From Bacillota bacterium (GTDB lineage Bacteria > Bacillota > Clostridia > Acetivibrionales > DSM-1351), in NCBI GenBank assembly GCA_023391425.1, contig JAEWAX010000106.1:1-46032 (forward strand): a stretch of 46,032 bases of DNA. Direction: 5' to 3'. Below, piece by piece: positions 1-8,475 of the stretch. The number at the start of each line of letters is the position of its first letter. Within the stretch, counting starts at the first letter, position 1. Made by a program: the position numbers and the translations under genes. The notes beneath the pieces were generated by a model. It did no database searches and was not told where the DNA came from. It saw nothing but the letters and a program-made list of their open reading frames with translations.

Positions 1-1
1 A

Positions 2-586
2 GCTGCTTTAGAACTCCATACAAGTTTTAATGTATATGATGAGCCAGATCATCCCTCATACCTCGTGTTTGATCTTGACCCCGATGATGACCAGAGGTTT
101 GAGGATGTAGTAGAAATTGCTTTAAGTGTTCATGAGACTCTAGAATCATTGAATATAACAAGCTTTGTAAAAACATCTGGAGCTACAGGGCTTCAGATAT
201 TTATACCTACAGCAGCGAGATATGATTATAATACAGCTCGTCGGCTAAATGAGTTCTTTGCACAATATTTTACTCAGAAACTAAGTAGCAAGGTAACCAT
301 TGAAAGGCTAAAGAAGAATAGAGAGGGTAAAATGTATTTTGATTGGCAGCAAATGTGGTATGGAAAAACCATGATTGCTCCATATTCAGCTAGGGCGGTC
401 AAAAGTGCTGCTGTATCTACGCCTTTAGAGTGGGGAGAATTAAAGGCAGCTCGTCCTGAGATGTACACACTAAAAAATATAGCCACTCGACTTGAACAAA
501 AGGGTGATTTGCTTGAACCTAGTCTTCATTGCAACAACAAAAAGCAGCTAGATGAGATTTTGAAGCAGCTTAACACTGTACATTAA
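2..586 (+). CDS. ligD: DNA ligase D polymerase (primase) domain, 5'-truncated by the window edge
   Basis: The reading frame is open from base 2, so the gene starts outside the window; the GTG at 65 is an internal valine codon. The visible 194 residues match the archaeo-eukaryotic-primase-type polymerase domain of LigD, which adds nucleotides at double-strand breaks during Ku-dependent end joining. Motifs seen are the metal-binding DLDP just after the start of the visible part, SGATGLQIFIP (the SGxxGxH-type motif, with Gln at the usual His position) and FDWQQMWYGKT followed by APYSARA, which matches the conserved motif near the domain end. In Bacillus LigD the polymerase domain follows the ligase domain, so a ligase domain may lie to the left; a stand-alone polymerase protein is the alternative. 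No ku gene is visible. Confidence 0.85.
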   Translation, partial: AALELHTSFNVYDEPDHPSYLVFDLDPDDDQRFEDVVEIALSVHETLESLNITSFVKTSGATGLQIFIPTAARYDYNTARRLNEFFAQYFTQKLSSKVTIERLKKNREGKMYFDWQQMWYGKTMIAPYSARAVKSAAVSTPLEWGELKAARPEMYTLKNIATRLEQKGDLLEPSLHCNNKKQLDEILKQLNTVH

Positions 587-944
587 TTTTTTATTCCAAT
601 TGGAGATTTGCTACTGCTTTATAAGGTGTATATAAAACCTATAATGAAGTAATCATCATCCCTATACTAGGTATATTTGTAAGACCATCACCTAATTTAG
701 CTAATACCCCTTTAGTGCATTGCCTCCTCTTTGAACCATGATATGTTGTTATTTTACATGAATTGGTATAAAATAGTTATAGTAATACTGAATAATTAAT
801 AGGTGTTAACTCGCACCAATCCTTAAAATTGAATAGTATGTAAAATTATTAAGATTTACAGATTCTTTATGTAATAATTATTCGGTAAAACATTTAGCTA
901 AACTTTAAGATAAAATATTATAGACATATAGGGAGGAAGAGAAA
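587..944. other. Intergenic region between ligD and galE
   Basis: This AT-rich stretch has no convincing gene. On the minus strand at 639-739 there is a short frame-broken peptide-like stretch with a GAGGAGG motif inside it; it is too short to call. No strong terminator follows the ligD stop. A good ribosome binding site (GGGAGGA, 931-937) precedes galE. Confidence 0.5.
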
Positions 945-1958
945 ATGAGAGTATTAGTAACAGGGGGGGCAGGCTACATTGGCAGTCACACATGTGTTGA
1001 GTTGCTCGAGGCAGGCTATGAGGTTATAGTAGTTGATAACTTGTGTAATAGTAATGAAATATCTTTGGAAAGAGTTAAAAATATAACTGGTAAGGATATA
1101 AAATTTTATAAGATAGATTTACTTGACAAACCTGAACTGGAAAAGGTGTTTATCAATGAAAAAATCGATGCAGTAATACATTTTGCTGGACTTAAGGCGG
1201 TTGGTGAATCAGTTGCAATACCACTTAAGTATTATCATAACAATCTAACAGGAGCCATAATACTTTGCGAATTAATGCAAAAGTACGGTGTAAGAAATCT
1301 AGTATTTAGTTCGTCTGCAACAGTTTATGGAGACCCTGCGAGTGTGCCCATATCTGAAGAATTCCCTCTTTCAGCAACAAATCCATATGGAAGAACGATG
1401 CTTATGAAAGAAGATATTCTGCAAGATTTATATGTATCTGATAAAACTTGGAATATAGTCATACTGAGGTACTTTAATCCTATAGGCGCACATATTAGTG
1501 GGACAATCGGAGAGGATCCAAACGGTATACCTAATAACCTTATCCCCTACATTTCACAGGTGGCAGTTGGAAAGCTGAAGCAGCTTAGTATATATGGAGA
1601 TGATTATGACACAATTGATGGTACAGGGGTTAGAGACTATATCCACGTTGTAGATTTGGCAAAGGGTCATATAAAAGCAATTGAAAAGCTATCGAAGGAG
1701 CATGTTGGCGTTAGAATATATAATTTAGGAACAGGAACTGGGTATAGTGTTCTTCAGATGGTTGAGGCTTTTTCCAATGCAAGTGGAAAAGAGATTCCGT
1801 ATAAAATTGTTGATAGAAGGCCGGGAGATATAGCGCAGTGCTATGCAAAATCAGATAGAGCTGAAAAAGAGCTTGGCTGGAAGGCTGAGAAGAGCCTTGC
1901 GGATATGTGCGCAGATTCGTGGAGATGGCAATCAGCAAATCCAGATGGGTACAAATAG
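945..1958 (+). CDS. galE: UDP-glucose 4-epimerase GalE, with the YxxxK lysine replaced by Met
   Basis: 337 residues, the usual GalE length, in the extended short-chain dehydrogenase family that interconverts UDP-glucose and UDP-galactose with tightly bound NAD. Visible are the N-terminal TGGAGYIGSH nucleotide-binding motif (residues 6-15), HFAG (79-82), SSSATVYG (122-129), and RYFNPIGAH and GTGVRDYIHV further on. The catalytic motif normally reads YGxTK. Here Tyr148 is followed by G-R-T and then Met152 (ATG at 1398-1400), so the lysine that activates NAD and the tyrosine is missing. The rest of the protein looks intact and unshifted. The next gene is a sugar nucleotidyltransferase, which suggests a UDP-sugar or exopolysaccharide role. 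The family call is firm; activity is uncertain because of Met152. Confidence 0.93.
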   Translation: MRVLVTGGAGYIGSHTCVELLEAGYEVIVVDNLCNSNEISLERVKNITGKDIKFYKIDLLDKPELEKVFINEKIDAVIHFAGLKAVGESVAIPLKYYHNNLTGAIILCELMQKYGVRNLVFSSSATVYGDPASVPISEEFPLSATNPYGRTMLMKEDILQDLYVSDKTWNIVILRYFNPIGAHISGTIGEDPNGIPNNLIPYISQVAVGKLKQLSIYGDDYDTIDGTGVRDYIHVVDLAKGHIKAIEKLSKEHVGVRIYNLGTGTGYSVLQMVEAFSNASGKEIPYKIVDRRPGDIAQCYAKSDRAEKELGWKAEKSLADMCADSWRWQSANPDGYK

Positions 1959-2285
1959 AGGACTTAGTTAACGTCCAAATTATTTACTAAATTTGATAGT
2001 TATAGAACAACACTTTTACTATCAAAATGGTACAATGGCATTTTGAGCATCAACCCCGAAACTTGGATTGAGTTTGTACCACGGTAAATATCCTGTGATG
2101 AGCTAATACAAATTTTAAAGAAAACTTGGCTTGTGCCGAGCTATAGCGAAGGCAGAAACCTAGTTGCACTTATACTTTCTAAAGTGCAAATAATTTTGCT
2201 GAGCATTCCAGAGAATACATATATCAACTCTTTGACTGGTAATGATTATAACCGTGAAATTCTAAATTAAATAGGAGATGGATTA
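1959..2285. other. Intergenic region with two hairpins and a dispersed repeat
   Basis: There is no gene here. A perfect 9-bp stem (TTTGATAGT at 1992-2000 with ACTATCAAA at 2018-2026) could end galE transcription but lacks a T run. A second stem joins TGGTACAA (2028-2035) to TTGTACCA (2074-2081). Bases 2117-2189 are an inverted copy of a repeat that is tandemly duplicated at 13023-13165. Confidence 0.6.
2117..2189 (-). repeat. Dispersed repeat family 1, inverted copy
   Basis: The reverse complement of this segment aligns along its length with 13023-13095 and 13092-13165. The most conserved part runs from TTCTGCCTTCGC through AAGCCAAGTTTTCTTT. It contains a TTGCACTT / AAAGTGCAA hairpin at about 2164-2189. 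Confidence 0.8.
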
Positions 2286-3218
2286 ATGAATAACAAAACA
2301 ACTCTAGTAATAATGGCTGCAGGTATGGGAAGTAGATATGGTGGATTAAAGCAAATTGACCCAGTAGGACCAAATGGTGAAATAATTATGGAATACTCTA
2401 TATATGATGCTATAAAGGCAGGTTTTAGTAAGGTTGTATTCATTATCAAAAAGGAGATAGAGGATACATTTAGAGAGGTAATAGGAAAGAAAGTTGAAGG
2501 CCTCGTAGATGTAGAATATGTTTATCAGAAAATCGACAATCTACCAAAAGGATTTAGCGTACCTGAAGGAAGAGTAAAGCCTTGGGGTACTGGACATGCT
2601 GTGCTCTCTGCAAAGGATGCTGTAAAAACTCCATTTGCTGTCATAAATGCCGATGACTTTTACGGTGCAAATACATACAAACTGCTTAATGATTTTCTAT
2701 CCTCAAATGAGGATGCTCAGGGCAAATACAAGTATTGTATGGTAGGTTTTGTAATAGAAAATACATTAACTGAAAATGGTCATGTTGCTAGAGGTGTGTG
2801 CAATGTCGATATAGCAGGAAATCTTATAGATATTCATGAGAGAACTAAAATAATGAAATTTGGAGATGAAACCAAGTACACTGAGGATGAGAAAAATTGG
2901 GTTATTATACCCAAGAAAAGTATTGTCTCGATGAATACATGGGGATTTAACCAAAGCATTTTCAATGAGTTGGAAGAAGGTTTTCCAACCTTCCTCAAAA
3001 ATAGTAAGGACAATATATTAAAAGCTGAATACTTTCTGCCTACCGTAGTAGATAATTTAATTAAGGCAAAGAAGGCTGATGTAAAGGTATTATCAACTAC
3101 AGATAAGTGGTATGGGGTTACCTATCAAGAAGATAAACCAATTGTCAAGAAGTCCATTGGAGATATGGTGCTGACACAGAAATACCCACAGCAACTTTGG
3201 AAGGATATAAATTCATAA
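2286..3218 (+). CDS. Sugar-phosphate nucleotidyltransferase family protein
   Basis: 310 residues with a nucleotidyltransferase (GT-A-like) fold at the N terminus. The signature AAGMGSRYGGLKQ (about residues 11-23) matches the GxGxRxGGxKQ loop that binds the nucleoside triphosphate, and INADDFYG (about 120-127) resembles the metal-binding D-x-D region. Such enzymes join a sugar 1-phosphate to NTP with release of pyrophosphate. The sequence is not a standard GalU, GlgC or RmlA, so the sugar and nucleotide are unknown. It lies 327 bases after galE on the same strand and may share its UDP-sugar pathway. AGGAGA at 2273-2278 precedes the ATG. A perfect 12-bp hairpin at 3255-3283 follows the stop. 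Confidence 0.82.
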   Translation: MNNKTTLVIMAAGMGSRYGGLKQIDPVGPNGEIIMEYSIYDAIKAGFSKVVFIIKKEIEDTFREVIGKKVEGLVDVEYVYQKIDNLPKGFSVPEGRVKPWGTGHAVLSAKDAVKTPFAVINADDFYGANTYKLLNDFLSSNEDAQGKYKYCMVGFVIENTLTENGHVARGVCNVDIAGNLIDIHERTKIMKFGDETKYTEDEKNWVIIPKKSIVSMNTWGFNQSIFNELEEGFPTFLKNSKDNILKAEYFLPTVVDNLIKAKKADVKVLSTTDKWYGVTYQEDKPIVKKSIGDMVLTQKYPQQLWKDINS

Positions 3219-3254
3219 AACACGTATTGAAAAATAGGATTGCATGTAATATAA

Positions 3255-3283
3255 TGTAAAATATTATGAGATAATATTTTACA
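3255..3283 (+). terminator. 12-bp perfect hairpin after the nucleotidyltransferase gene
   Basis: TGTAAAATATTA (3255-3266), loop TGAGA, TAATATTTTACA (3272-3283). The stem is AT-only and no clean T run follows, so it may be a weak terminator or an mRNA end stabiliser. Confidence 0.45.
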
Positions 3284-3372
3284 TCTTATAATATTATGCT
3301 GAGACTATATCGATTGTTATTATGTTTATAGAAATCTAGCATAAAAAATACCTACGAAGTGAGGGCGATATA

Positions 3373-3636
3373 ATGTATAGTGATAAAACCTTAGTTTGCA
3401 AAGAGTGTGGTGAGGAATTTACTTTTTCTGCAGGCGAGCAAGAGTTTTATGAGGAAAAGGGTTTCCAAAATGAGCCTACTAGATGTAAAGCTTGTAGAAG
3501 TAAAAGAGAGCACCCATCTAAAAAAGAGTTTTATGAAGCTGTTTGTGCAGAGTGTGGTCAGACAACAAAAGTCCCTTTTAAACCTCATTTAGATAAGCCT
3601 GTATTTTGTAGTAACTGTTATGCAAATAGAAAGTAG
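3373..3636 (+). CDS. Small zinc-ribbon protein with two four-cysteine clusters
   Basis: 87 residues. The N-terminal half has a CxxC (CKEC) paired with a second CxxC (CKAC) about 30 residues later. The C-terminal half has CAEC paired with CSNC, with the VPFKP stretch between them typical of a small clostridial zinc-ribbon family. Both clusters are expected to bind one zinc each. The family has no settled function; a role with RNA or nucleic acid is only a guess. The gene has its own ribosome binding site (GTGAGGG before 3373) and is followed by a strong terminator, so it is probably monocistronic. Confidence 0.8.
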   Translation: MYSDKTLVCKECGEEFTFSAGEQEFYEEKGFQNEPTRCKACRSKREHPSKKEFYEAVCAECGQTTKVPFKPHLDKPVFCSNCYANRK

Positions 3637-3674
3637 TACATATTTTGATGAAATTTAATATTGATAATAAATAG

Positions 3675-3730
3675 GTAGGCTGACATAAATTAATGCTTTA
3701 AGGATTAGTTTATGTCAGCCTACTTTTATT
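3675..3730 (+). terminator. Rho-independent terminator after the zinc-ribbon gene
   Basis: A perfect 15-bp stem, GTAGGCTGACATAAA (3675-3689) with TTTATGTCAGCCTAC (3709-3723), is followed by TTTTATTT. It could also act on the minus strand for the convergent LacI-type gene. Confidence 0.88.
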
Positions 3731-3731
3731 T

Positions 3732-3790
3732 GATTTCTACGACTCAGAGGGAGCAAAGTACGTTTTCTCTGAATATTAGAAGTCTGCCTA
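3732..3790 (+). repeat. Dispersed repeat family 2, copy A (3' half)
   Basis: GATTTCTA is followed by a hairpin (CAGAGGGA at 3744-3751 with TTTTCTCTG at 3763-3771) and then TCTGCCTA. The same order occurs at 13294-13354 and 37458-37517. The stem here is kept by G-T pairs. Confidence 0.7.
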
Positions 3791-3808
3791 TAGAGGTAAT
3801 CTATTGAT

Positions 3809-4837
3809 TCATGTTGAATTTCGTACAATAAGGCTGGTAGGCAGAATAATTTTCTTTGGTAATGAAGTATCTCCTTTGATTCTAGATATCAATATTTCTG
3901 CTGCAATTTCTCCAATTTCAGTTTTAGGAACATCTATTGTGCTCAGAGGAGGATTTGAGTACTTTGACATATCAATATTACTTAATCCTATTACTGCAAT
4001 ATCATCAGGTACTTTTAAGCCCTTTTCATATACGGCATTAACTGCAATCATAGCCATTGAGTCGCTGGCAGCAAAAATAGCAGTCGGTCTATTTGGAAGG
4101 TTAAGTAATTCAGTGGCTTTTAAAAAGCAAAGTTTGGAATCCCATTCGCAGTTTTTAACTATACTTAAATCTTCCTCTATATTGTTATCTTCTAAGGTGC
4201 TTAAATATCCTCGATAACGTTGTTCTTTACGCATAGGATCTATGGCATCGGTGCCACCTATGTATGCAATTCTTTTATGACCTTTATCTATTAGATGCTG
4301 TACTGCTTTTTCTGCAGCCGCAAAACGGTCATAACATACATTATCAATATTCTGGTGCTTAGTATCAATGCCGACAATAAATTTTACATTATCCTTTATT
4401 TGATTATATATTTCATCACCTAAAGTTTCCATTGTTATAAGGCCAGTGAGAGATTCACCTAATGTATTAAATAGTGTCGTAGGATCTTGTAATTCCTTAT
4501 TTGTCCGTATAACAGAAAGACTGTAGCCGTTTTTGATTAGCGTTGATTCCGCACCTGAAAGGATAGACATAAAATATGGATCTGTATATTTTTCTCGAGT
4601 TACACATACAATACAACCAATCTTAACTTTGTTTATGGCGGAATTGTTTTTTGTCTCAATATTCTTGACAGTATCCTTTCTTACTTTATTCTTTCCATAA
4701 TTTAAATCTCTTACAGCTTGCCAGACTCTATCTCTTGTTTCGTTTGTTACCTTATATGTTTTATCTGCATTTAATATCCTAGATACAGTAGCCGTTGATA
4801 CATTAGCCTTTTTAGCAACATCTCTAATAGTAGCCAT
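3809..4837 (-). CDS. LacI-family transcriptional regulator
   Basis: 342 residues, the normal LacI/GalR length. Residues 1-25 form the helix-turn-helix (TIRDVAKKANVSTATVSRIL), followed by the hinge helix region and a periplasmic-binding-protein-like effector domain from about residue 70 (VKIGCIVCV) to the end. It is transcribed away from the sugar-uptake operon at 5324, the classic layout of a repressor controlling its neighbour. The 486-base divergent region holds repeated TGTTTAC-type motifs and a 29-bp palindrome that could be its operators. The effector is unknown and is presumably the sugar taken up by the adjacent ABC system. The ATG at 4837 has TAGGAGGA just upstream on the minus strand. 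Confidence 0.93.
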   Translation of the reverse strand: MATIRDVAKKANVSTATVSRILNADKTYKVTNETRDRVWQAVRDLNYGKNKVRKDTVKNIETKNNSAINKVKIGCIVCVTREKYTDPYFMSILSGAESTLIKNGYSLSVIRTNKELQDPTTLFNTLGESLTGLITMETLGDEIYNQIKDNVKFIVGIDTKHQNIDNVCYDRFAAAEKAVQHLIDKGHKRIAYIGGTDAIDPMRKEQRYRGYLSTLEDNNIEEDLSIVKNCEWDSKLCFLKATELLNLPNRPTAIFAASDSMAMIAVNAVYEKGLKVPDDIAVIGLSNIDMSKYSNPPLSTIDVPKTEIGEIAAEILISRIKGDTSLPKKIILPTSLIVRNST

Positions 4838-5323
4838 GAATCCTCCTAACGATTTTAGTAAAACTTATCTTAATATATTATATCACCCTAGTAAACATTA
4901 GTAAACAAAAACTTGCATAACACACTTCGTATGCATGAAACAGTATAAAATGTAACGTAACAACTTAGAATGGCACGTTAAGGGATAGGAGTTTTGCACA
5001 AAAATATATTTTAGTAAAATATATTTTTTGTGTTTACAAAAGTTTAGCGTGGTGCTAAAATAAACTTACGAAATGTTTGGTAAACAAAACTTAAAATTTT
5101 ATTTAAATAATTATCTTGAACGTCTAAAATAAAGGCATTAAGTGGATGTTTTGTGTAATATTTATAGCATTTTACATAAAATAAATATTATTTTGAAACC
5201 AATATTTATATATAATGTAAAGTATACACTTAACTAAAACAGATGTAATGTTTACTAAAAATTTAAATTATTATATATCAAACAAAAAGATTTGTAAAAT
5301 AAAATTACAATGGGGGATAAGGA
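4838..5323. promoter_or_regulatory. Divergent control region with candidate LacI-family operators
   Basis: This region separates the regulator from the sugar operon. It repeats a TGTTTAC(TAA)-type motif: AGTAAAC at 4890-4896 and 4900-4906 as a direct repeat, a palindromic TGTTTGGTAAACA at 5074-5086, GTTTAC at 5032-5037 and TGTTTACTA at 5249-5257. A perfect 29-bp palindrome occupies 5000-5028. The operator function is inferred from recurrence and position. No unambiguous sigma-A promoter was found. Confidence 0.45.
5000..5028. repeat. Perfect 29-bp palindrome in the divergent region
   Basis: AAAAATATATTTTA (5000-5013), centre G, then TAAAATATATTTTT (5015-5028); all 14 pairs match. It could be a binding site or, on RNA, a terminator for readthrough. 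Confidence 0.6.
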
Positions 5324-6424
5324 ATGGATAAGGCCAAGATAGCAATTGTAGGTTTAGGTGATATGGGAATGGGCCATTTTAATGGATTTAGTGCATTAAA
5401 AGAGGCTCAGGTGGTAGCAGTATGCGACAAGCAACAAGATGCTATAAATAAAGCACTTAATGCAAATAAAGATAGTAGTGTAAGGCAGTATACTGATTAT
5501 AAAGAAATGTTAAATAATGAGGATATAGATGGAATTGTCATTGCTGTTCCAGGTTATCTTCATGAAGAAATGGCTTTAGAATGTATTAAACGTCAAAAGA
5601 ATATTTTTCTAGAGAAACCAGTTGCAATAAACTATGCTGGTTACAAAAAAATTTTAGAGGCCAAAAAGAATAGTACTTCTATTATTCAGATTGGTTTGGT
5701 ATATAGGTATTCAAATTTTTACAGGCAAATTGCTCATAAGCTTAATAATCAAAAAGAACTTGGTAACGTAATGATGGCATGGTGTAAGGAGTTTAGACAG
5801 TGTTTTCCTCAAGAGGATTGGTTCTATGATGAATCAAAATCTGGTGGCACCATAGTAGAAAAAGATTGCCATCATTTTGATATATTTAATTGGATGATAG
5901 GAGCCAGACCTAAAAAAGTATTTGCAATTGGTGGACAACATGTTTACAAAGATGGACAAAATAATTTAATAGATTGTAATTATTCTGTTAAAGAACCAAA
6001 AATAATTAGCAAGGTCAGTATTGTGGATCACGCTTTTGTTACAATTGAATATGAAAACGGAGCTAAAGCTCAACTTGGGTTATGCATGTATCTGAAGCCA
6101 CAAAACAATTCAGGGGATGGTCTTGAGATAGGTTTCATAGGAGACAATGGTAAGCAGTTGATAGCAAGAAGAGACGAATGTTTTGGAATTTATGGCGGAA
6201 GGTTTAACGACAAGACAGAGTATAATCCGGATATAGTCTCTGATAATAATGGGTATGGTCATATTGGTTGTCAGACACAGCGGCTGGAATTTATTGACTG
6301 CATTTTGCATAATAAGGAGCCTATTGCAAGCATAGAACAGACAAAGGATTCATTGTTGATTGCTCTTGCAGCTGAAAAATCCATCAAAGAAAATCGAGTA
6401 GTTTCTATAGATGAATATAAGTAA
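5324..6424 (+). CDS. Gfo/Idh/MocA-family NAD(P)-dependent sugar oxidoreductase
   Basis: 366 residues. The N-terminal Rossmann motif VGLGDMG (residues 9-15) and the EKPV motif (about 99-102), whose lysine is the usual catalytic residue, define the family. EKDCHHFDIFNWMIG (about 181-195) carries the conserved histidine region of the C-terminal alpha/beta domain. Members oxidise or reduce sugars, inositols or sugar acids. It is the first gene of an operon with two ABC permeases 36 bases downstream, so its substrate is probably the imported sugar or a derivative. The ribosome binding site is GGGGGATAAGGA. The exact substrate cannot be read from the sequence. Confidence 0.9.
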   Translation: MDKAKIAIVGLGDMGMGHFNGFSALKEAQVVAVCDKQQDAINKALNANKDSSVRQYTDYKEMLNNEDIDGIVIAVPGYLHEEMALECIKRQKNIFLEKPVAINYAGYKKILEAKKNSTSIIQIGLVYRYSNFYRQIAHKLNNQKELGNVMMAWCKEFRQCFPQEDWFYDESKSGGTIVEKDCHHFDIFNWMIGARPKKVFAIGGQHVYKDGQNNLIDCNYSVKEPKIISKVSIVDHAFVTIEYENGAKAQLGLCMYLKPQNNSGDGLEIGFIGDNGKQLIARRDECFGIYGGRFNDKTEYNPDIVSDNNGYGHIGCQTQRLEFIDCILHNKEPIASIEQTKDSLLIALAAEKSIKENRVVSIDEYK

Positions 6425-6459
6425 TTTATGAAAATTAGGTCTAATAAAGGGAGGTTAAC

Positions 6460-7347
6460 ATGATAAAAATGAAGCAGGAAAGAAGAAATGAAATGTACTT
6501 GTACATTTTTATACTTCCAGGCATTTTAGGATTCCTTTTCTTTTGGCTTATTCCTATTGTATATACATTTGTACTAAGTACATTTAAAACAAACGGTTTA
6601 AACAATACATTTATAGGCTTAGAAAACTATATTAATCTTTTCACCAATAAGGAATACTTAAAATCTATATCCAATACTTTGTACATGGTTTTATTAGGAG
6701 TGCCGATAAATATGTTCGTGGCATTGATGTTGGCAATGCTACTAAATTCAAAGATTAAAGCAGTAGGTATTTTTAGAACGATTTTTTATATACCTACAAT
6801 ATTGCCTGGAGTTGCAACTGCAATATCAATGTACTTTATATTTAATACACGATATGGTGTGTTAAATAAAATTTTGGGCATTGTAGGTGTTTCTAATATT
6901 GATTGGCTTGGAGAGCCAGCATTAGCAAAATTAACATTCCTACTCATTGGAGCTTGGGGAGTTGGTCAGACAATGATTATATTCTTAATGGGGCTTCAAG
7001 GAATTTCCGAAACATATTACGAGGCGGCTTATGTCGATGGAGCAAATTCCTTTCAGAGATTTTGGTCTGTCACACTACCTATGTTAACACCAACCATTCT
7101 TTATAATTTAATTCTTCAGGCAATTGCTCAAATGCAAATATTTACCCCTGCGTACGTAATTACCAACGGAGGACCAGATCAATCAACATATTTCTATGTA
7201 TACAAGCTCTATCGAGATGCATTTCAGTATGGGAAGTTTGGATATGCCTCTGCTGAATCAGTCGTATTATTTATAGTAACCTTAATTCTTACATTCGTAG
7301 TTTTGAAGTGGTCAAATTCTTGGGTACATTATGAAGGAGGTGAATAG
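6460..7347 (+). CDS. Carbohydrate ABC transporter permease, MalF/UgpA type
   Basis: 295 residues with about six membrane helices; the first starts near residue 13 (YLYIFILPGILGFLFFW). The EAA loop that docks the ATPase reads EAAYVDGANSFQRFWSVTLP (about residues 188-207). It forms one half of the membrane channel of a CUT1-type sugar importer with the next gene, whose start lies two bases past this stop. AGGGAGG at 6449-6455 precedes the ATG at 6460; an in-frame ATG at 6469 is possible. No ATPase gene lies in the operon, so a shared MsmK/MsmX-type ATPase encoded elsewhere probably energises it. Confidence 0.93.
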   Translation: MIKMKQERRNEMYLYIFILPGILGFLFFWLIPIVYTFVLSTFKTNGLNNTFIGLENYINLFTNKEYLKSISNTLYMVLLGVPINMFVALMLAMLLNSKIKAVGIFRTIFYIPTILPGVATAISMYFIFNTRYGVLNKILGIVGVSNIDWLGEPALAKLTFLLIGAWGVGQTMIIFLMGLQGISETYYEAAYVDGANSFQRFWSVTLPMLTPTILYNLILQAIAQMQIFTPAYVITNGGPDQSTYFYVYKLYRDAFQYGKFGYASAESVVLFIVTLILTFVVLKWSNSWVHYEGGE

Positions 7348-7348
7348 T

Positions 7349-8212
7349 ATGAATAATACTAAAATAACAGGTCAAATTGTTAAAAAAATCCTAATTTATG
7401 GTGTACTAGTATTGCTATCTGTGATGTTTATCCTACCATTTTGGCAGATTATTACCACATCTTTAAAAACCTTCTTGGAGACAACTGAGTATCCACCAAA
7501 ATTTCTACCCAATGTCCCACAATGGCACAATTATTATGATGCATTTGTTAAGAATGCTGATATTTGGCCGATTTTTACATGGCTCAAAAACACTGTATTT
7601 ACAACATTAATGGTTGTTATAGGAAATGTATTATCTGGATTGTTTGTTGCTTATGGATTTGCAAGATTTAATGGACGTGGAAAAAACCTATGGTTTATGT
7701 TAATTATTTCTACAATGCTTATTCCTGTTCATAGTACATTGGTTCCTTTATTTATGATTTACAATAAACTAGGTTGGTATAACACGTTCTTACCAATAAT
7801 AGTTCCTCCGTTTTTTGGATTTGCTATTTATATATTTTTGTTAAGACAGTTTATTATGGGATTACCGAAGGAGCTTGATGAGGCTGCAACTATTGACGGT
7901 GCTTCACCAATTGGAATACTTTTTAAAATAATTGTGCCATTGGCAAAACCATCAATTATTGCTGTTGCAGTAATGTGCTTTGTTGCAGCATGGGGAGACT
8001 TCTTTACTCCACTAATTTTCCTAAGCGATTATAAAAAATATACAATTTCAGTTGGGTTAAGTATTATGCAAAGTCAAATGAGAATGAACTTAACTGATAC
8101 ACATTTAATTGCCTGCATAATAACGGTAGTAACAGTGCCAAGCTTAGTTATTTTCTTCTCAGCACAGAAGTATTTTGTAAGTGGCCTGACATTAGGAGCT
8201 GTAAAGGGATAA
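7349..8212 (+). CDS. Carbohydrate ABC transporter permease, MalG/UgpE type
   Basis: 287 residues with about six membrane helices. The EAA loop reads ELDEAATIDGASPIGILFKI (about 181-200). It partners the preceding permease. The ATG at 7349 is chosen because AAGGAGGTG (7334-7342), inside the end of the upstream gene, is a near-perfect ribosome binding site at ideal spacing; an in-frame ATG at 7331 would overlap the upstream gene and lacks one. The tight join implies translational coupling and equal amounts of both subunits. Confidence 0.93.
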   Translation: MNNTKITGQIVKKILIYGVLVLLSVMFILPFWQIITTSLKTFLETTEYPPKFLPNVPQWHNYYDAFVKNADIWPIFTWLKNTVFTTLMVVIGNVLSGLFVAYGFARFNGRGKNLWFMLIISTMLIPVHSTLVPLFMIYNKLGWYNTFLPIIVPPFFGFAIYIFLLRQFIMGLPKELDEAATIDGASPIGILFKIIVPLAKPSIIAVAVMCFVAAWGDFFTPLIFLSDYKKYTISVGLSIMQSQMRMNLTDTHLIACIITVVTVPSLVIFFSAQKYFVSGLTLGAVKG

Positions 8213-8393
8213 TTTATAGTTGAGAAAAAGAATGGGGGGCGGTTGAGGTTAATGAAAGCAAAATAATGATAGTAAGTAGGGGGGTGCCACAATTAATCAA
8301 GCAAGAATAGGTGTTAAGAATTGCTATATAATGCAACACAAAACGGACTTGTATTAACAACATGACCAAAACATAATTAATTGTTTTACCTGT

Positions 8394-8399
8394 TATAAT
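8394..8399 (+). promoter_or_regulatory. Candidate extended -10 promoter for the binding-protein gene
   Basis: TGTTATAAT (8391-8399) is a TGN-TATAAT extended -10 element inside the 263-base gap between the permease and the binding protein. A separate promoter would explain the gap and give the extra binding protein such importers need. No good -35 was seen. Confidence 0.4.
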
Positions 8400-8475
8400 C
8401 CAATGATATTGAACTATTAGAATTATTAAATGAAAAAAATTAAAAAAATTTACTTAATCTACGGGGGGTTTCTAA

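Noticed and set aside
639..739. Short minus-strand peptide (starts MVQRGGNALKG, continues in another frame as VLAKLGDGLTNIPS)
   Set aside because: It needs a frameshift to join the two parts, is only about 33 codons long and matches no family I know. It may be a decayed small gene but cannot be supported.
3804..4217. Open frame of 137 codons on the plus strand opposite the LacI-type gene
   Set aside because: It is a shadow of the regulator's C-terminal coding region with no family match and no ribosome binding site.
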